Shown: positions 26,198 to 36,343 of the stretch, in pieces | How the letters are laid out: each line of letters begins with the position of its first letter | How positions within the stretch are numbered: position 1 is the first letter of the stretch | DNA from: Candidatus Nitronereus thalassa | GTDB taxonomy: Bacteria; Nitrospirota; Nitrospiria; Nitrospirales; UBA8639 | Assembly (NCBI RefSeq): GCF_032191465.1 | Contig: NZ_JAQOUE010000001.1 | Location: 744,001 to 808,000, forward strand | Length of the DNA: 64,000 nucleotides | Direction of reading: 5' to 3' | Notes under the pieces: model-generated | Told to the model about the DNA's origin: nothing | Seen by the model: the letters and a program-made list of their open reading frames with translations, nothing else | The model's database searches: none | Made by a program: the position numbers and the translations under genes

Positions 26198-27595
26198 CTA
26201 GTGATGAATAAGAAAAGCGGACCCATTCGCCATTTTCTTCTCGGCCTCCCCACCTAGAGCTACCTGCAAGGCAGATTCCGTCAGCCGGTATTGCCGAAGA
26301 GCATGCAAATACCCACGACGAGCGTTGAGATTTCGCTGTCGTGCTTGAATGAGATAAATGCTATTGAATTGCATCGACGCATAAAACTGCTTCACATAGT
26401 TTTCCGCCTGTTCTTGAACTACTAACATATTTTTTCGAAATAATTCGACATGAGTATCATGATAGTTCAATTCCGCTAATAACCGTTTCAATTCGAGTTT
26501 GGCTGCAAATTCGGTAGCCACCATCCGTTTCTCTGCCTGACGGACTTGAAATTCCGCGCGTGCGATCCCACCCTGGTTTTGATTCAACACGGGGATCTCT
26601 AAGGCAATCACCAACCCGGGATTGTCAACTTTTCCCAATGACCGCGTATAGTTTCCTCCAAGTCCCACGTCGCCAAAAATTTTTGCTTTTTGCAAGGATA
26701 GCAATCGCTGGGATTGAGTAATTTGCAACCGAGTCAAGGCTAAATCGACTCGTTGGTCCTGGGCAAATGTCCACGCTTGATCAAGGGAAATATCGCGATG
26801 CGGGATATCCTCCAAATTTCCCTGAATGGGCACATCCTCAGACAAGAGAGGGTCCAAGCCAAGGGTTCCCAGCAGTTGCGCGCGCGCACGCTTGAGTTGG
26901 GCCTTCACCGAAGCCAATTCCAATTGGGATTCATACAGCACATTCTGGGCCAAAAAAATATCCAATTGGTTCACGAGTCCTGACTCAAACCGAATTTGTA
27001 CTTGCTCGAGGGTCGCCTCAAACAACGAGACGTTTTCCATCACGAAGGCATAAAGAGCTTGTTGCAGCAGCACCTCATCAAACGCATTCCTGGCATTCGC
27101 CGCCGCCTCAAGAATTTCCTGAACAATCAGATTCGTGGTGCGCAACACTTCTACAGTTGCCAAATTTCTCCTAAGCGGAACGTTCCATAAATCCGAAACG
27201 AGAAACAACACATCGCTTTCTGTGTTGATCACTGCTCCAGGCATTCCTCCTGGAAATCGAATCAAAGATCCAAGTCTTGGATTCGTATAAAGACCCGCCT
27301 GAATAAGATCAGCCTTGGCCATTCCCAGCATTTCAAATTGGACTTGCAGTTGGCGGTTATTGATTAAAGCCAAACGCACGGCTTCCTCACGAGTCAACCC
27401 ATCCTGAAGTAATTGCTGAACCGTCTCCTGTGTCCAAGCCACATCTTCTGGGGTTTGCTCCCAAGCCACGGTCTCTCCCGTTCGTGACAATGCCTCCTGC
27501 GAGACCTGTGAAAACTCTTCATCCACGGTCACGGTGGCACAACCACTCACCAATACCCATCCGCCAAGGAGGAGCAGCAACCGTTGTTTTTTCAT
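26198..27595 (-). CDS. TolC-family outer-membrane efflux lipoprotein
   Basis: This protein of about 465 residues has a lipoprotein signal (KKQRLLLLLGGWVLVSGC) and long helical repeats of the TolC/CusC type: LTREEAVRLALINNRQLQVQFEMLGMAKADLIQAGLYTNPRL, and the second-half counterpart SLDQAWTFAQDQRVDLALTRLQITQSQRLLSLQKAKIFGDVGLGGNY. It would form an outer-membrane and periplasmic channel. The start at ATG 27595 overlaps the multicopper oxidase stop by four bases (ATGA), so both are co-translated and probably serve copper detoxification. No inner-membrane RND or adaptor gene lies nearby, so the partner pump is elsewhere. Confidence 0.9.
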   Translation of the reverse strand: MKKQRLLLLLGGWVLVSGCATVTVDEEFSQVSQEALSRTGETVAWEQTPEDVAWTQETVQQLLQDGLTREEAVRLALINNRQLQVQFEMLGMAKADLIQAGLYTNPRLGSLIRFPGGMPGAVINTESDVLFLVSDLWNVPLRRNLATVEVLRTTNLIVQEILEAAANARNAFDEVLLQQALYAFVMENVSLFEATLEQVQIRFESGLVNQLDIFLAQNVLYESQLELASVKAQLKRARAQLLGTLGLDPLLSEDVPIQGNLEDIPHRDISLDQAWTFAQDQRVDLALTRLQITQSQRLLSLQKAKIFGDVGLGGNYTRSLGKVDNPGLVIALEIPVLNQNQGGIARAEFQVRQAEKRMVATEFAAKLELKRLLAELNYHDTHVELFRKNMLVVQEQAENYVKQFYASMQFNSIYLIQARQRNLNARRGYLHALRQYRLTESALQVALGGEAEKKMANGSAFLIHH

Positions 27596-28839
27596 GGTTG
27601 GCCCTTTCGAGAAACCTGGGCAGGATGCTGCCACACCCCATCAGGATCTTTGGGAATCACGCGTACCAGGGTAAACATGCCGCCATGGGGAGCCACCCCC
27701 ATCGGCATGTCCGCCATCGCATTCATCACGTGATGCAATCGATGACAATGCAATCGCCACACCCCGGGATTCCACGCGACAAATTCTACATCACGCGTCG
27801 TTCCTGGCGGAACATTTACCGTAGCTCCAGGCCATTGCGCATTCTCAGGAATCGGCCCCCCTTCAGTCCCGACCACATTCCAGGTATACCCATGGATATG
27901 GATAGGATGGCTTTGCATACTAAGATTGCCAAACCGTAATCGGACTCGATCACCCTGCTGCACCGTGATCACCTCGATACTTGGCGCGGCCTTGCCATTA
28001 AACGTAAACCAATTAAAATCCATTGACACAATATTTGGATTGGGGTTACCCGGAGCAAACGTCCACTCTTGCATCAAAATGGCAATCTCTTTATCCGGTT
28101 TATTCAAGGAAGATTTGGGATGCACCACGACGAATCCCCCTAACCCCAGCGCGTCCTGCTTCATCACGTTGTACCCCGTGTGATACATAAACGTGCCGCT
28201 TTGATAGAGCGTGAACTCATACACATGGGTCCCGCCCGGTGGTGTCGGCGCTTCGGTCACCCCGGCGGCACCATCTTGGCCATTCGGAACTTCCAAACCA
28301 TGCCAGTGAACGGAGGTAGGCTCAGGTAATTCATTTTTAAACATCACGCGAATGGTATCCCCTTCATTCGCTTCAATCGTTGGACCAGGCATCGACCCGT
28401 TATAACCCCAGACAACCCCACTTTGGGACGTGCTCTTCATATGGGAAGCCATATGTCCAAATGCCCGATTCATCAAGGGAATTATCGATTCATCCATCGG
28501 CTGCCCATCCGTAAATTCATGCTCCATAGGTTGAGCAATCAGTGTGAATACTTTGACATCGCCATCCAGCTCGTATCCTAACGCCGGAACATTGAGTGTA
28601 TGCACGACGCCACGCTGCTGGCCCATAGACGGCGGCGGTGGGGAGTATGATTTCCCACGCTCAATTCGAGGAGAAGAACTTTGGCCAAGTCCCGTCATCT
28701 TCCCCTCAACACTCGGCCCCTTGGGGTCATCGTCATGGGGTATCCCCAAGTCATGGGAATACCCTGGCGTCGTTAAGCCCCCGCCACTCAGCCCTAGGAC
28801 CAGAACCGCTGACATCACCCTGGTCATTCGATTGGTCAT
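27592..28839 (-). CDS. Multicopper oxidase, one expected copper ligand changed
   Basis: This protein of about 415 residues has a signal peptide and cupredoxin domains. Copper motifs seen are HWHGLEVPNG, HPIHIHGY and HCHRLHHVMNAM. The motif expected as HxH between them reads MYHTGYNVMKQ, so the second His is Gly. Multicopper oxidases oxidise Cu(I) or other substrates and reduce oxygen at a trinuclear site; loss of a ligand could alter that. ATG 28839 (GAGGAAG six bases upstream) is preferred over ATG 28863. It is coupled to the TolC-like gene. The periplasmic His/Pro-rich N-terminus is also notable. Confidence 0.88.
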   Translation of the reverse strand: MTNRMTRVMSAVLVLGLSGGGLTTPGYSHDLGIPHDDDPKGPSVEGKMTGLGQSSSPRIERGKSYSPPPPSMGQQRGVVHTLNVPALGYELDGDVKVFTLIAQPMEHEFTDGQPMDESIIPLMNRAFGHMASHMKSTSQSGVVWGYNGSMPGPTIEANEGDTIRVMFKNELPEPTSVHWHGLEVPNGQDGAAGVTEAPTPPGGTHVYEFTLYQSGTFMYHTGYNVMKQDALGLGGFVVVHPKSSLNKPDKEIAILMQEWTFAPGNPNPNIVSMDFNWFTFNGKAAPSIEVITVQQGDRVRLRFGNLSMQSHPIHIHGYTWNVVGTEGGPIPENAQWPGATVNVPPGTTRDVEFVAWNPGVWRLHCHRLHHVMNAMADMPMGVAPHGGMFTLVRVIPKDPDGVWQHPAQVSRKGQP

Positions 28840-29135
28840 GATCTTCCTCAAATTACGAATCATCCTTAAGTTAAAATGGTGTTTCCTTTTGGCTTTTTGC
28901 TCATTTGAACATTACCCAGACAAATACGGTAACACTCCTTATTTTCTATTCGATTCCTACATGGGACTTATGTCAACGTCGAATATCAATCCCCTCAGTC
29001 CTCTATACAGACGGCAACATTTGGGTTACATTACACGGGATCATTTGAGGACTCCTCCACAGAAATACCGCCGGACGCCTCATCGCGCCGGTTGCGCCCA
29101 TCTATTCACCTACGTGATCTAAGAATTTCTTTTTC

Positions 29136-31100
29136 ATGGAAACAGCCCAGGTTGGTTTTACAATTGCCATTGCGTTGGCTGCCGGTGTACTTGCTCAATC
29201 AATAGCTAGGCAATTGCACATCCCTGGCATTTTGCTGCTCCTCGCAGTGGGATTTGGCCTCGGACAGAGCGGCCTCGCTTGGATTGATCCCAATACCCTT
29301 GGAGCCGGACTCTTCGGGATCGTGGATTTTGCGGTTGCCATCATTCTCTTTGAAGGTGGACTGAACCTTGAAAAATCCAGACTTCGACGCCAAGAACTTC
29401 CCATCCTTCAATTAATTACCATCGGGGCGTTGGTCACCCTCTTCGGCAGTTCGCTTGCCGTCAAATTATTTCTCGGTTGGTCCTGGTCCTTGTCTCTTCT
29501 CTTTGGCAGTCTCGTGGTTGTTACTGGGCCAACGGTGATTGCGCCGCTCATTAGGGACATGCGGCTTCGCCCCAATCTTAAAACGATTTTAGAAGCCGAA
29601 GGAGTGCTCATCGATCCCATTGGAGCCGTCCTTGCCATTTTAGTGTTGAATCTCACCCTAACCACGCAGACGGCTACCGTGGTTCATGAAATGGTAGATC
29701 TCACCTATCGCTTGGGATTCGGCATTCTGATGGGAACGTTGGGGGGATTTCTATTGGGAGGTATTTTAAGTGTCCGATACCTCGTTCCCTCAGGCTATAC
29801 GAATATTTTTACACTCGCCACAGTCTTTCTCCTCTTTCACGCGTCAGACCATTTTATTTCCCAAAGCGGCATCTTGGCTGTGACCGTAGCCGGTATGGTC
29901 GTCGGCAACTTACGCACTCCAGTCGATCGAGATCTCCGCGAGTTTAAAGACCAACTCACGATTCTCCTCGTCGGTATGCTCTTTATCCTTCTGGCGGCCG
30001 ATGTGCATTGGGAAGACGTGATGGGGTTAGGGCCAGGGGCCTTGATCGTAGTGGGGGCGTTAGTTTTTATTATCCGCCCATTGAACGTTTGGCTTTCAAC
30101 GAGGAATGCCTCCCTGTCCTGGCAGGAACGAGCATTCATCGGGTGGGTCGCCCCACGAGGTATTGTCGCAGCAGCCATCGCGGCGCTCACCGCCGGAGTG
30201 CTAGAGGAACGAGGAATGGAAGGAGGGGCCGAGCTTCGCGCTCTTGTCTTTTTAACTATTGCCCTGACCGTTGGACTGGCCGGACTCACGGCCCGCCCCA
30301 TGGCATCGTTCCTCAAACTTCGTCTCGGCAAACGAGACCGTGTGGCCATTTTGGGTGTCGAGGGACTAGGATTAATGCTGGGAAAAGAGTTTCGTGAACG
30401 TGGCGTCAATGTGATTTTTTTTGATTCCGATCCCAAACGATGTAGCGAGGCTGAAAAAGAGGGATTTCCCGTGGTGTTTGGTGATGCCCTTCAAGAACGC
30501 ACTCTCCTTCGAGCGCAATTGGAATTTGTTGGAACCACCATTGGGGTCACCACCAATGAACATTTGAATAGTATGTTTGTTCAACAAGCCCATGCCCTTT
30601 TTCAAGTTCCCCAAGGGTATGTGTCATTAGAACCATTCGATGGAGAAAAAATTCCTGAGCACCTTCATCCCCATGATGGGAAGGTATTGTTCGAACGACC
30701 TCATGACATCGAACGCTGGGCCGTGCGTATTCGGCACCATGATGTAACCGTCGAACATTTTCTCTTTCAACCAAAAACCGAGCCTGACGAGGTGTCAACG
30801 GATAGTCCGGAAACCGAGACTCTAGTCAAACCCACCAATGGCAATGCGGAACGTTCAGTGATTCTTACCATTATTCGGAAAAAGACGATCGTCCCTATGC
30901 ACTTCAAGTTTGAACTGAAAAATCTCGATCTCGCCACAGTGGCTATTTACAAACCCGAACGAGAACAGGCCCTGGCTCACCTGGCCAAAGCCGGCTGGAC
31001 GGTCCCGACCCCACTAATATTAGAAGAGTTGCTTCCCCAACCACATCCTCCATCACCTATCGAACCGTCCCATACAAGGCCATCGACTTTACCATCATAA
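29136..31100 (+). CDS. CPA-family cation/proton antiporter with TrkA-N (RCK) domain
   Basis: This 654-residue protein has about 12 membrane helices in residues 1-390 (GFTIAIALAAGVLAQSIARQLHIPGILLLLAVGFGLG, ILFEGGLNL, VVVTGPTVIAPLIRDMRLRP, GWVAPRGIVAAAIAAL), then a Rossmann TrkA-N domain beginning RVAILGVEGLGLMLGKEFRERGVNVIFFDSDP, and a C-terminal cytoplasmic region of about 150 residues. It probably exchanges Na+ or K+ for protons under nucleotide control. The gene is transcribed divergently from the multicopper oxidase. The Pro/His-rich end (PQPHPPSPIEPSHTRPS) is a disordered tail. Confidence 0.9.
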   Translation: METAQVGFTIAIALAAGVLAQSIARQLHIPGILLLLAVGFGLGQSGLAWIDPNTLGAGLFGIVDFAVAIILFEGGLNLEKSRLRRQELPILQLITIGALVTLFGSSLAVKLFLGWSWSLSLLFGSLVVVTGPTVIAPLIRDMRLRPNLKTILEAEGVLIDPIGAVLAILVLNLTLTTQTATVVHEMVDLTYRLGFGILMGTLGGFLLGGILSVRYLVPSGYTNIFTLATVFLLFHASDHFISQSGILAVTVAGMVVGNLRTPVDRDLREFKDQLTILLVGMLFILLAADVHWEDVMGLGPGALIVVGALVFIIRPLNVWLSTRNASLSWQERAFIGWVAPRGIVAAAIAALTAGVLEERGMEGGAELRALVFLTIALTVGLAGLTARPMASFLKLRLGKRDRVAILGVEGLGLMLGKEFRERGVNVIFFDSDPKRCSEAEKEGFPVVFGDALQERTLLRAQLEFVGTTIGVTTNEHLNSMFVQQAHALFQVPQGYVSLEPFDGEKIPEHLHPHDGKVLFERPHDIERWAVRIRHHDVTVEHFLFQPKTEPDEVSTDSPETETLVKPTNGNAERSVILTIIRKKTIVPMHFKFELKNLDLATVAIYKPEREQALAHLAKAGWTVPTPLILEELLPQPHPPSPIEPSHTRPSTLPS

Positions 31101-31227
31101 AACAGTTGCGATTGAAGAGTTCTTCTCATTTCATAAATATTGATCACAACCCACGCAAAAGTGAAATGGTGGGAATTTTATCTCTTGGAGTTTTGCAAAA
31201 AGGGTAAACAAGAAAAGGCAACCCGAT

Positions 31228-31968
31228 TCATATACCAAGTAATTGTTCTCTTTTCTGAATAATCGGGGAAGTTTGTCTGGCAAAGAGAAGATCCACTTGC
31301 AGTAAAAAATCTTGCCGAATTTGACAGGTGGACACATCGAAGACGCCATACCCAAGACTGGCCATATGATGAATATACGCTTCAAAGTCTGGCGCATTGC
31401 GATTGTACTGAATGATCGGCATTTCTAGATAAACAAAATCCACATCTGAAAGGACTTGCTTGGCGCCCTTCAGGATATCCAATTCTGCGCCTTGGGCATC
31501 GATCTTGAGTAAGGAGGACGGGCTTAAAGCAAATCCGGTTTCGGCAATCACCTCATCTAGCGTTTTTGTCTTTCGAGTAGTCTGAGTTTTTTGCACATTG
31601 GTATTTTCTTCATAGTACGACGACCCTGTCTCACATTCAAAAAATGTTTTTTCCAAGCCCGTCTCCGAACCCAACAAATGGATGCCATAGGACACGCCAG
31701 GCAGATTTTCTTGAACCTTGCGCAAATAGTCTTCCTTGGCCAAGGCATCGATCATATGCACCTTGGATTCAGGAAAAATAGATTTAATGTTTCGCGTCCA
31801 TTCCCCCTGGTATGCTCCCACATCAATAATGGTCGCGGGAACAAACCCATGCCTTCGGAGTTTATGAAAGACATGACTTTCTATTTCTGTTGACAATACA
31901 AAGTTAAGAATTTTTCTTTTCGACCGCTGCGACGCACCTTTTATTAACTTCTTTACCAACCAATACAT
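31228..31968 (-). CDS. FkbM-family methyltransferase
   Basis: This 246-residue protein has a class I SAM methyltransferase core: ATIIDVGAYQGEWTRNIKSIFP (motif I), VHMIDALAKED, and the FkbM signature LLKIDAQGAELDILKGAKQVL. The last part (FVYLEMPIIQYNRNAPDFEAYIHHMASLGYGVFDV) also fits the family. FkbM proteins methylate hydroxyls of sugars or polyketides; the substrate here is unknown. It stands alone between the antiporter and the CopA gene, both facing away or in the same direction without overlap. Confidence 0.88.
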   Translation of the reverse strand: MYWLVKKLIKGASQRSKRKILNFVLSTEIESHVFHKLRRHGFVPATIIDVGAYQGEWTRNIKSIFPESKVHMIDALAKEDYLRKVQENLPGVSYGIHLLGSETGLEKTFFECETGSSYYEENTNVQKTQTTRKTKTLDEVIAETGFALSPSSLLKIDAQGAELDILKGAKQVLSDVDFVYLEMPIIQYNRNAPDFEAYIHHMASLGYGVFDVSTCQIRQDFLLQVDLLFARQTSPIIQKREQLLGI

Positions 31969-32028
31969 GAGAAAGTTTCCCTGGATGAGTGATGGTGGAT
32001 GACAAGGGCCTCGGCAAGGCCATCATTC

Positions 32029-34524
32029 CTACTTGTCCAACCCAACGTATCGGAGTCGAAGAGCATTCGTAATCACCGACACCGAGCTAAATGTCATGGC
32101 CACGCTGGCAATCATAGGACTCAATAAAAGACCAAATATGGGAAAAAGGATACCAGCTGCCACCGGAACCCCAAGCAGGTTATAGAAAAACGCAAAAAAC
32201 AAATTCTGGCGAATGTTGCCCATTGTGGCCCGGCTAAGATTGCGTGCACGAGCCACCCCTCGAAGATCGCCTTTCACCAAGGTAATCCCCGCACTTTCGA
32301 TGGCCACGTCCGTACCTGTTCCCATGGCAATCCCTACATCAGCCTCAGCGAGGGCCGGGGCATCATTAATTCCGTCTCCAGCCATAGCCACCACATGCCC
32401 TTTTTTCTTTAATTGTTTCACCACCTGATGTTTATGCTCCGGCAATACCTCAGCTTGAATATGTTTTAACCCAAGTTGCTTCCCGACAGCCTCCGCCGTT
32501 TGCCGATTGTCACCGGTCACCATCACAATGTTCAGCCCTTCACGCTTCAACGACTGAAGCGCTTCAATTGTAGTTGCCTTGATGGGGTCCACCACACCAA
32601 TCACACCAGCCGGTTGCCCATCCACAGCAACAAACACCACCGTCTGCCCTTCGTTTCGTAAGGTCTCACTTTGCTTATTGAGCTCGATCAGCTCTTTTGC
32701 CGATACTCCCACATCACGTTCAAGAAATTGTCGATTTCCCAAAGCCACTAATTTTCCATCGACTTTTCCCTCGACCCCCGCCCCGGTTTGCGAACGAAAC
32801 GCCTCCACGACGCCCAAGACTAGATTCTGTTCTCTCGCGCCATTCACAATGGCAGAGGCGAGTGGATGCTCACTCGCTCGCTCAATGCTTGCCGCCAATT
32901 GAAGCAGGGCGGCTTCACTAAATGCTGGCGTGGGCACGACGGATTGCAACACGGGCTTGCCCTCGGTTAACGTGCCGGTTTTATCCACCACGAGAGTATC
33001 AACTTTTTCCAAGCGTTCGAGAGTTTCTGCATTTCTAATCAGGATTCCTGCGGTCGCTCCGCGCCCCGTCCCCACCATGATGGACATAGGGGTTGCCAAT
33101 CCGATGGCACACGGACAGGCAATAATCAGCACAGCAACAGCATTGACCAACGCATAGGCAAGTCGAGGTTCAGGCCCAATGGTGGCCCACACACTAAACG
33201 CCACAGCCGCGACCAACACGACAATCGGGACAAAATACCCAGCGACAACATCAGCGACGCGCTGAATGGGCGCTCGACTTCGTTGCGCTTCGCTCACCAT
33301 CTGGACAATTTGCGCTAACATGGTCTCTTGCCCCACACGTTTGGCCTGCATGAGGATCATGCCTGTCCCATTGATAGTCCCGCCCATGACCCAATTCCCT
33401 CTCCGCTTTTCAACTGGAATTGGCTCGCCGGTCACCATGGATTCATCGATGGACGTCGAGCCTTCGAGCACCTCTCCATCCACGGGAATTTTTTCGCCAG
33501 GCCGAATGCGCAAACGATCATCCACGGATACCTTCTCGATGGGAATATCCTCTTCCTTGCCATTGCTCCACACGATCCGCGCGGTTTTAGGCGCTAGCCC
33601 CAGCAAAGCTTTCAACGCACTCGTGGTTTGACTGCGGGCTCGGATTTCCAGCACTTGACCTAAAGCGACCAACACAGTGATGACAGCGGCGGCCTCAAAA
33701 TATACGGGCACTTCGCCACTTGCCAGACGAAAAGCTTCTGGAAACAGTCCAGGCAGAATCGTGGCCACCGCACTGTACCCGTAGGCCGTCCCCGTTCCCA
33801 TTGCGATAAGCGTAAACATATTGAGACTACGATTGACTAGCGAGGCCCATCCTCGCTGAAAGAACGGAAATCCCACCCACAGTACCACTGGGGTCGCCAG
33901 GACGAATTGCAGCCAGTTCGTAAGTTTCGCAGATAAAATTCCTTTCAACGGCTGCCCGGGAATCATATCGGACATGGCCAACAGAAATACTGGTAAGGCC
34001 AGAACTAATCCAAGCCAAAAACGGCGGGTCATATCGATCAGCTCAGGATTGACTTCTTCGAGCGCGACAGTTCGTGGCTCCAATGACATTCCACACTTGG
34101 GACAATCGCCCGGATGGTCTTGGACAACCTCGGGATGCATGGGACACACGTATTCGGTTTTGGTAGTAGACAATTGGATGGATGCCGGTTCAAGAGCCAT
34201 CCCACATGAAGGGCAGGCCGCTGGAACGTCCGATTTCACTTCCGGACACATGGGACAAATATATTTCGTTCCCGGCTTAGCCGGGACATCTTCCATTCCT
34301 TGCTTATACCTTCCACTTACATAGCCATCGGGATCTCGACGAAATCTTTCTTCACAGCGGGGATTACAGAAATAATATGTCGTCCCGGCATACTCATAGT
34401 TTCCCGCCGCCGAAAGCGGATCGACCTTCATGCCACAGACTGGGTCCACGACCTTGGCGACGGTGGCCATCATGAGTTCTCGACGCTTCCGTGGGGGTTT
34501 GGGGCTTTCAGCTTCAGATTCCAT
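32029..34524 (-). CDS. copA: Copper-translocating P1B-type ATPase with YHS and two heavy-metal-binding domains
   Basis: This 831-residue pump has an N-terminal YHS domain ([10 protein letters not shown] ... [11 protein letters not shown]), then two short metal-binding domains ([10 protein letters not shown] ... [10 protein letters not shown] and [10 protein letters not shown] ... [10 protein letters not shown]), and a P1B core: CPC in [13 protein letters not shown], phosphorylation site DKTGTLTEG, and [20 protein letters not shown]. It should export Cu(I) to the periplasm. Classical HMA CxxC domains are absent. GGAGG lies five bases before the ATG. The upstream palindrome at 34576-34587 may be its operator. 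It is divergent from the TonB gene. Confidence 0.93.
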   Translation of the reverse strand: MESEAESPKPPRKRRELMMATVAKVVDPVCGMKVDPLSAAGNYEYAGTTYYFCNPRCEERFRRDPDGYVSGRYKQGMEDVPAKPGTKYICPMCPEVKSDVPAACPSCGMALEPASIQLSTTKTEYVCPMHPEVVQDHPGDCPKCGMSLEPRTVALEEVNPELIDMTRRFWLGLVLALPVFLLAMSDMIPGQPLKGILSAKLTNWLQFVLATPVVLWVGFPFFQRGWASLVNRSLNMFTLIAMGTGTAYGYSAVATILPGLFPEAFRLASGEVPVYFEAAAVITVLVALGQVLEIRARSQTTSALKALLGLAPKTARIVWSNGKEEDIPIEKVSVDDRLRIRPGEKIPVDGEVLEGSTSIDESMVTGEPIPVEKRRGNWVMGGTINGTGMILMQAKRVGQETMLAQIVQMVSEAQRSRAPIQRVADVVAGYFVPIVVLVAAVAFSVWATIGPEPRLAYALVNAVAVLIIACPCAIGLATPMSIMVGTGRGATAGILIRNAETLERLEKVDTLVVDKTGTLTEGKPVLQSVVPTPAFSEAALLQLAASIERASEHPLASAIVNGAREQNLVLGVVEAFRSQTGAGVEGKVDGKLVALGNRQFLERDVGVSAKELIELNKQSETLRNEGQTVVFVAVDGQPAGVIGVVDPIKATTIEALQSLKREGLNIVMVTGDNRQTAEAVGKQLGLKHIQAEVLPEHKHQVVKQLKKKGHVVAMAGDGINDAPALAEADVGIAMGTGTDVAIESAGITLVKGDLRGVARARNLSRATMGNIRQNLFFAFFYNLLGVPVAAGILFPIFGLLLSPMIASVAMTFSSVSVITNALRLRYVGLDK

Positions 34525-34566
34525 AAACCCTCCAGGTCCTCAGGCCAATTATTGACACTCCACTTA

Positions 34567-34587
34567 ATTATAGCGACTTGCGCAAGT
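34567..34587 (-). promoter_or_regulatory. Predicted copA promoter with palindromic operator
   Basis: On the minus strand, TATAAT (34572-34567) is a perfect -10. A perfect 12-base palindrome ACTTGCGCAAGT (34576-34587) lies three bases upstream, inside the -35/-10 spacer, where MerR-family copper regulators bind. No good -35 is visible, which suits an activator-dependent promoter. The regulator gene is not in the window. Confidence 0.5.
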
Positions 34588-34828
34588 TTTCTCAGGCCCA
34601 AATGCCTTTTAGACGTATTTCCTGATCGGGCACCATGTTCGCATATTCTCCCATTTTCCTTAAGAGTAGACTAGGCAATAATTACCTCTCCATTATCTAT
34701 TCTATTTTTGCGATGAAAGAGTTAACGCCAAAAAATGAAAAAGGTTGAAGATCACGCCTCAACAACAGTATTCTTAGAATTCAACCCTTTAGTTGTGGCA
34801 TACGAATCCTTTTGAACGATGCGTGAAA

Positions 34829-35593
34829 ATGACATTCCATAAAAAAAGATCACGCTACTTTGGAGTATTTAGTTCATACTCTCTCGTGGTTCATTTAGCC
34901 GTATTCGTCGCGATTTTTATTTTCTCGACGACCCCTCCTCCCAAGGTTTCTTCCCCGACAATCAACGTCAGATTGGTGGATGAACCAACATCCCCCCCAC
35001 AAAACCAGGCCGTACCTCGCGTCTCGAATTTTCAGAAGGTTGACCATAAAGCGAGTGCTGAAAAAACGGCAATACCGCCTGCCACACCAACTCCAACACT
35101 TTTTCAAGTCTTACGACCAGATCTTGTTTCTACCTCCTTGCCCCAGAAGGATGGAGATAGGTCTCGACTGTCAACACAGGCATTCGCCCCTGTTGCGGTC
35201 AATGGGTTAACCCCAGTCAGGATCATTCCCACTGGAACTGGATTTGAACACGAACCCGAGATCACATCACACTTCTCTCGAACCCTTCTCGATCACAAGG
35301 CAAGGAGTTCCCTCCTGGCAACCACACCGGCGAAAATCCTCTTTAAACAGCCTCCTCCCTATCCCAGAGTCGCCAGAGAATTGGGCTTAGAAGGAAAAAC
35401 CCTTCTGCGAGTGGAGGTATTGCAGGATGGACGTCCAGGCAGTGTGAAGGTGAGAGAAAGCTGTGGACATGCGGTCCTCGATGAAGCCGCAGCCCAAGCC
35501 ATTAAAAACTGGAAATTTGCACCTGCTCAAGACGGACTCTTTACGGTTCGAAGTATCGTCGATCTTCCGATTCGGTTTTCCCTCCAATCGTAA
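34829..35593 (+). CDS. TonB-family energy transducer
   Basis: This protein of about 254 residues has one N-terminal membrane anchor (FSSYSLVVHLAVFVAIFIFS), a Pro/Thr-rich periplasmic spacer, and a C-terminal TonB domain (PPPYPRVARELGLEGKTLLRVEVLQDGRPGSVKVRESCGHAVLDEAAAQAIKNWKFAPA). TonB couples inner-membrane energy from ExbBD to outer-membrane receptors such as the one at 15759. No exbB/exbD lies here. The ATG at 34829 is chosen because it puts the anchor at residues 14-33; an upstream non-ATG start at 34793 is possible and ribosome sites are weak for both. Confidence 0.88.
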   Translation: MTFHKKRSRYFGVFSSYSLVVHLAVFVAIFIFSTTPPPKVSSPTINVRLVDEPTSPPQNQAVPRVSNFQKVDHKASAEKTAIPPATPTPTLFQVLRPDLVSTSLPQKDGDRSRLSTQAFAPVAVNGLTPVRIIPTGTGFEHEPEITSHFSRTLLDHKARSSLLATTPAKILFKQPPPYPRVARELGLEGKTLLRVEVLQDGRPGSVKVRESCGHAVLDEAAAQAIKNWKFAPAQDGLFTVRSIVDLPIRFSLQS

Positions 35594-35671
35594 CCATTCC
35601 TACAAAATTGGCATTCCCATTTTACGGGAGTACAATAAACCATTACCTTACCTTTCTTATGGAAAGTCTTT

Positions 35672-36238
35672 ATGCAAATTCTCCGTATAACCCTCCTCGG
35701 CCTTCCCCTTCTCTTTGGCTGTGCCACAGGGTATCATGAGGATTGGCTTCCCCAAGAAACGCTCGCCAAAATTGACCCCACCCTGAACTTCGACCACCTC
35801 AAAGATGCACCAGAGTCCCACGAAGGAAAAACCCTCGTGTTGGGGGGAGAAATCCTAGAAGCCAAACGCATGAAAGAATATACGCGACTGGTCATTTTGC
35901 AATTGCCTTTGGATAACGACTATGAACCTGTCACCGATCGCATGAAATCCCAAGGAAGATTTGTGGCGCTAGAACGAGACTTTTTGGATCCGGCCATTGT
36001 TCCGGCCGGCACTCGCGTGACGATTGTTGGCTCGGTCTCCGGCAGCCTCACAGAACCGCTGGACGAAATGGAGTACACCTATCCCACGATTGCCATTGAC
36101 CACCTAAAAACGTGGCCCAAAGCCCACGATTACCCATACGGTCCGTACTCGTATCGATACCGACCCTATTGGTACGGCCCATACTTTTGGGATCCTTACT
36201 ATTTTGGTCCATACGGCCGGCCTTATTATTTTTGGTGA
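35672..36238 (+). CDS. slp: Slp-family outer-membrane lipoprotein with Tyr-rich tail
   Basis: This 188-residue lipoprotein has lipobox LLFGC (Cys17) and matches the Slp family: FDHLKDAPESHEGKTLVLGGEILEAKRMKEYTRLVILQLPLD, then GRFVALERDFLDPAIVPAGTRVTIVGSVSG and YPTIAIDHLKTWP. Slp-type proteins are starvation- or stress-linked outer-membrane lipoproteins of unknown biochemical role. The last 37 residues are extremely aromatic, with 13 Tyr plus Trp and Phe, in PY/GPY repeats, ending in Trp. The gene follows the TonB gene by 78 bases. Confidence 0.88.
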   Translation: MQILRITLLGLPLLFGCATGYHEDWLPQETLAKIDPTLNFDHLKDAPESHEGKTLVLGGEILEAKRMKEYTRLVILQLPLDNDYEPVTDRMKSQGRFVALERDFLDPAIVPAGTRVTIVGSVSGSLTEPLDEMEYTYPTIAIDHLKTWPKAHDYPYGPYSYRYRPYWYGPYFWDPYYFGPYGRPYYFW

Positions 36239-36343
36239 ATTACGCTTCTCCAAGGATCACGAATGGTGTATCTTTGTTTCTACCAACCAGCATCAGCATG
36301 AATAGGTAGCGCCTCATCTTTCATAGCGAAAAGGAGTGCTCTC

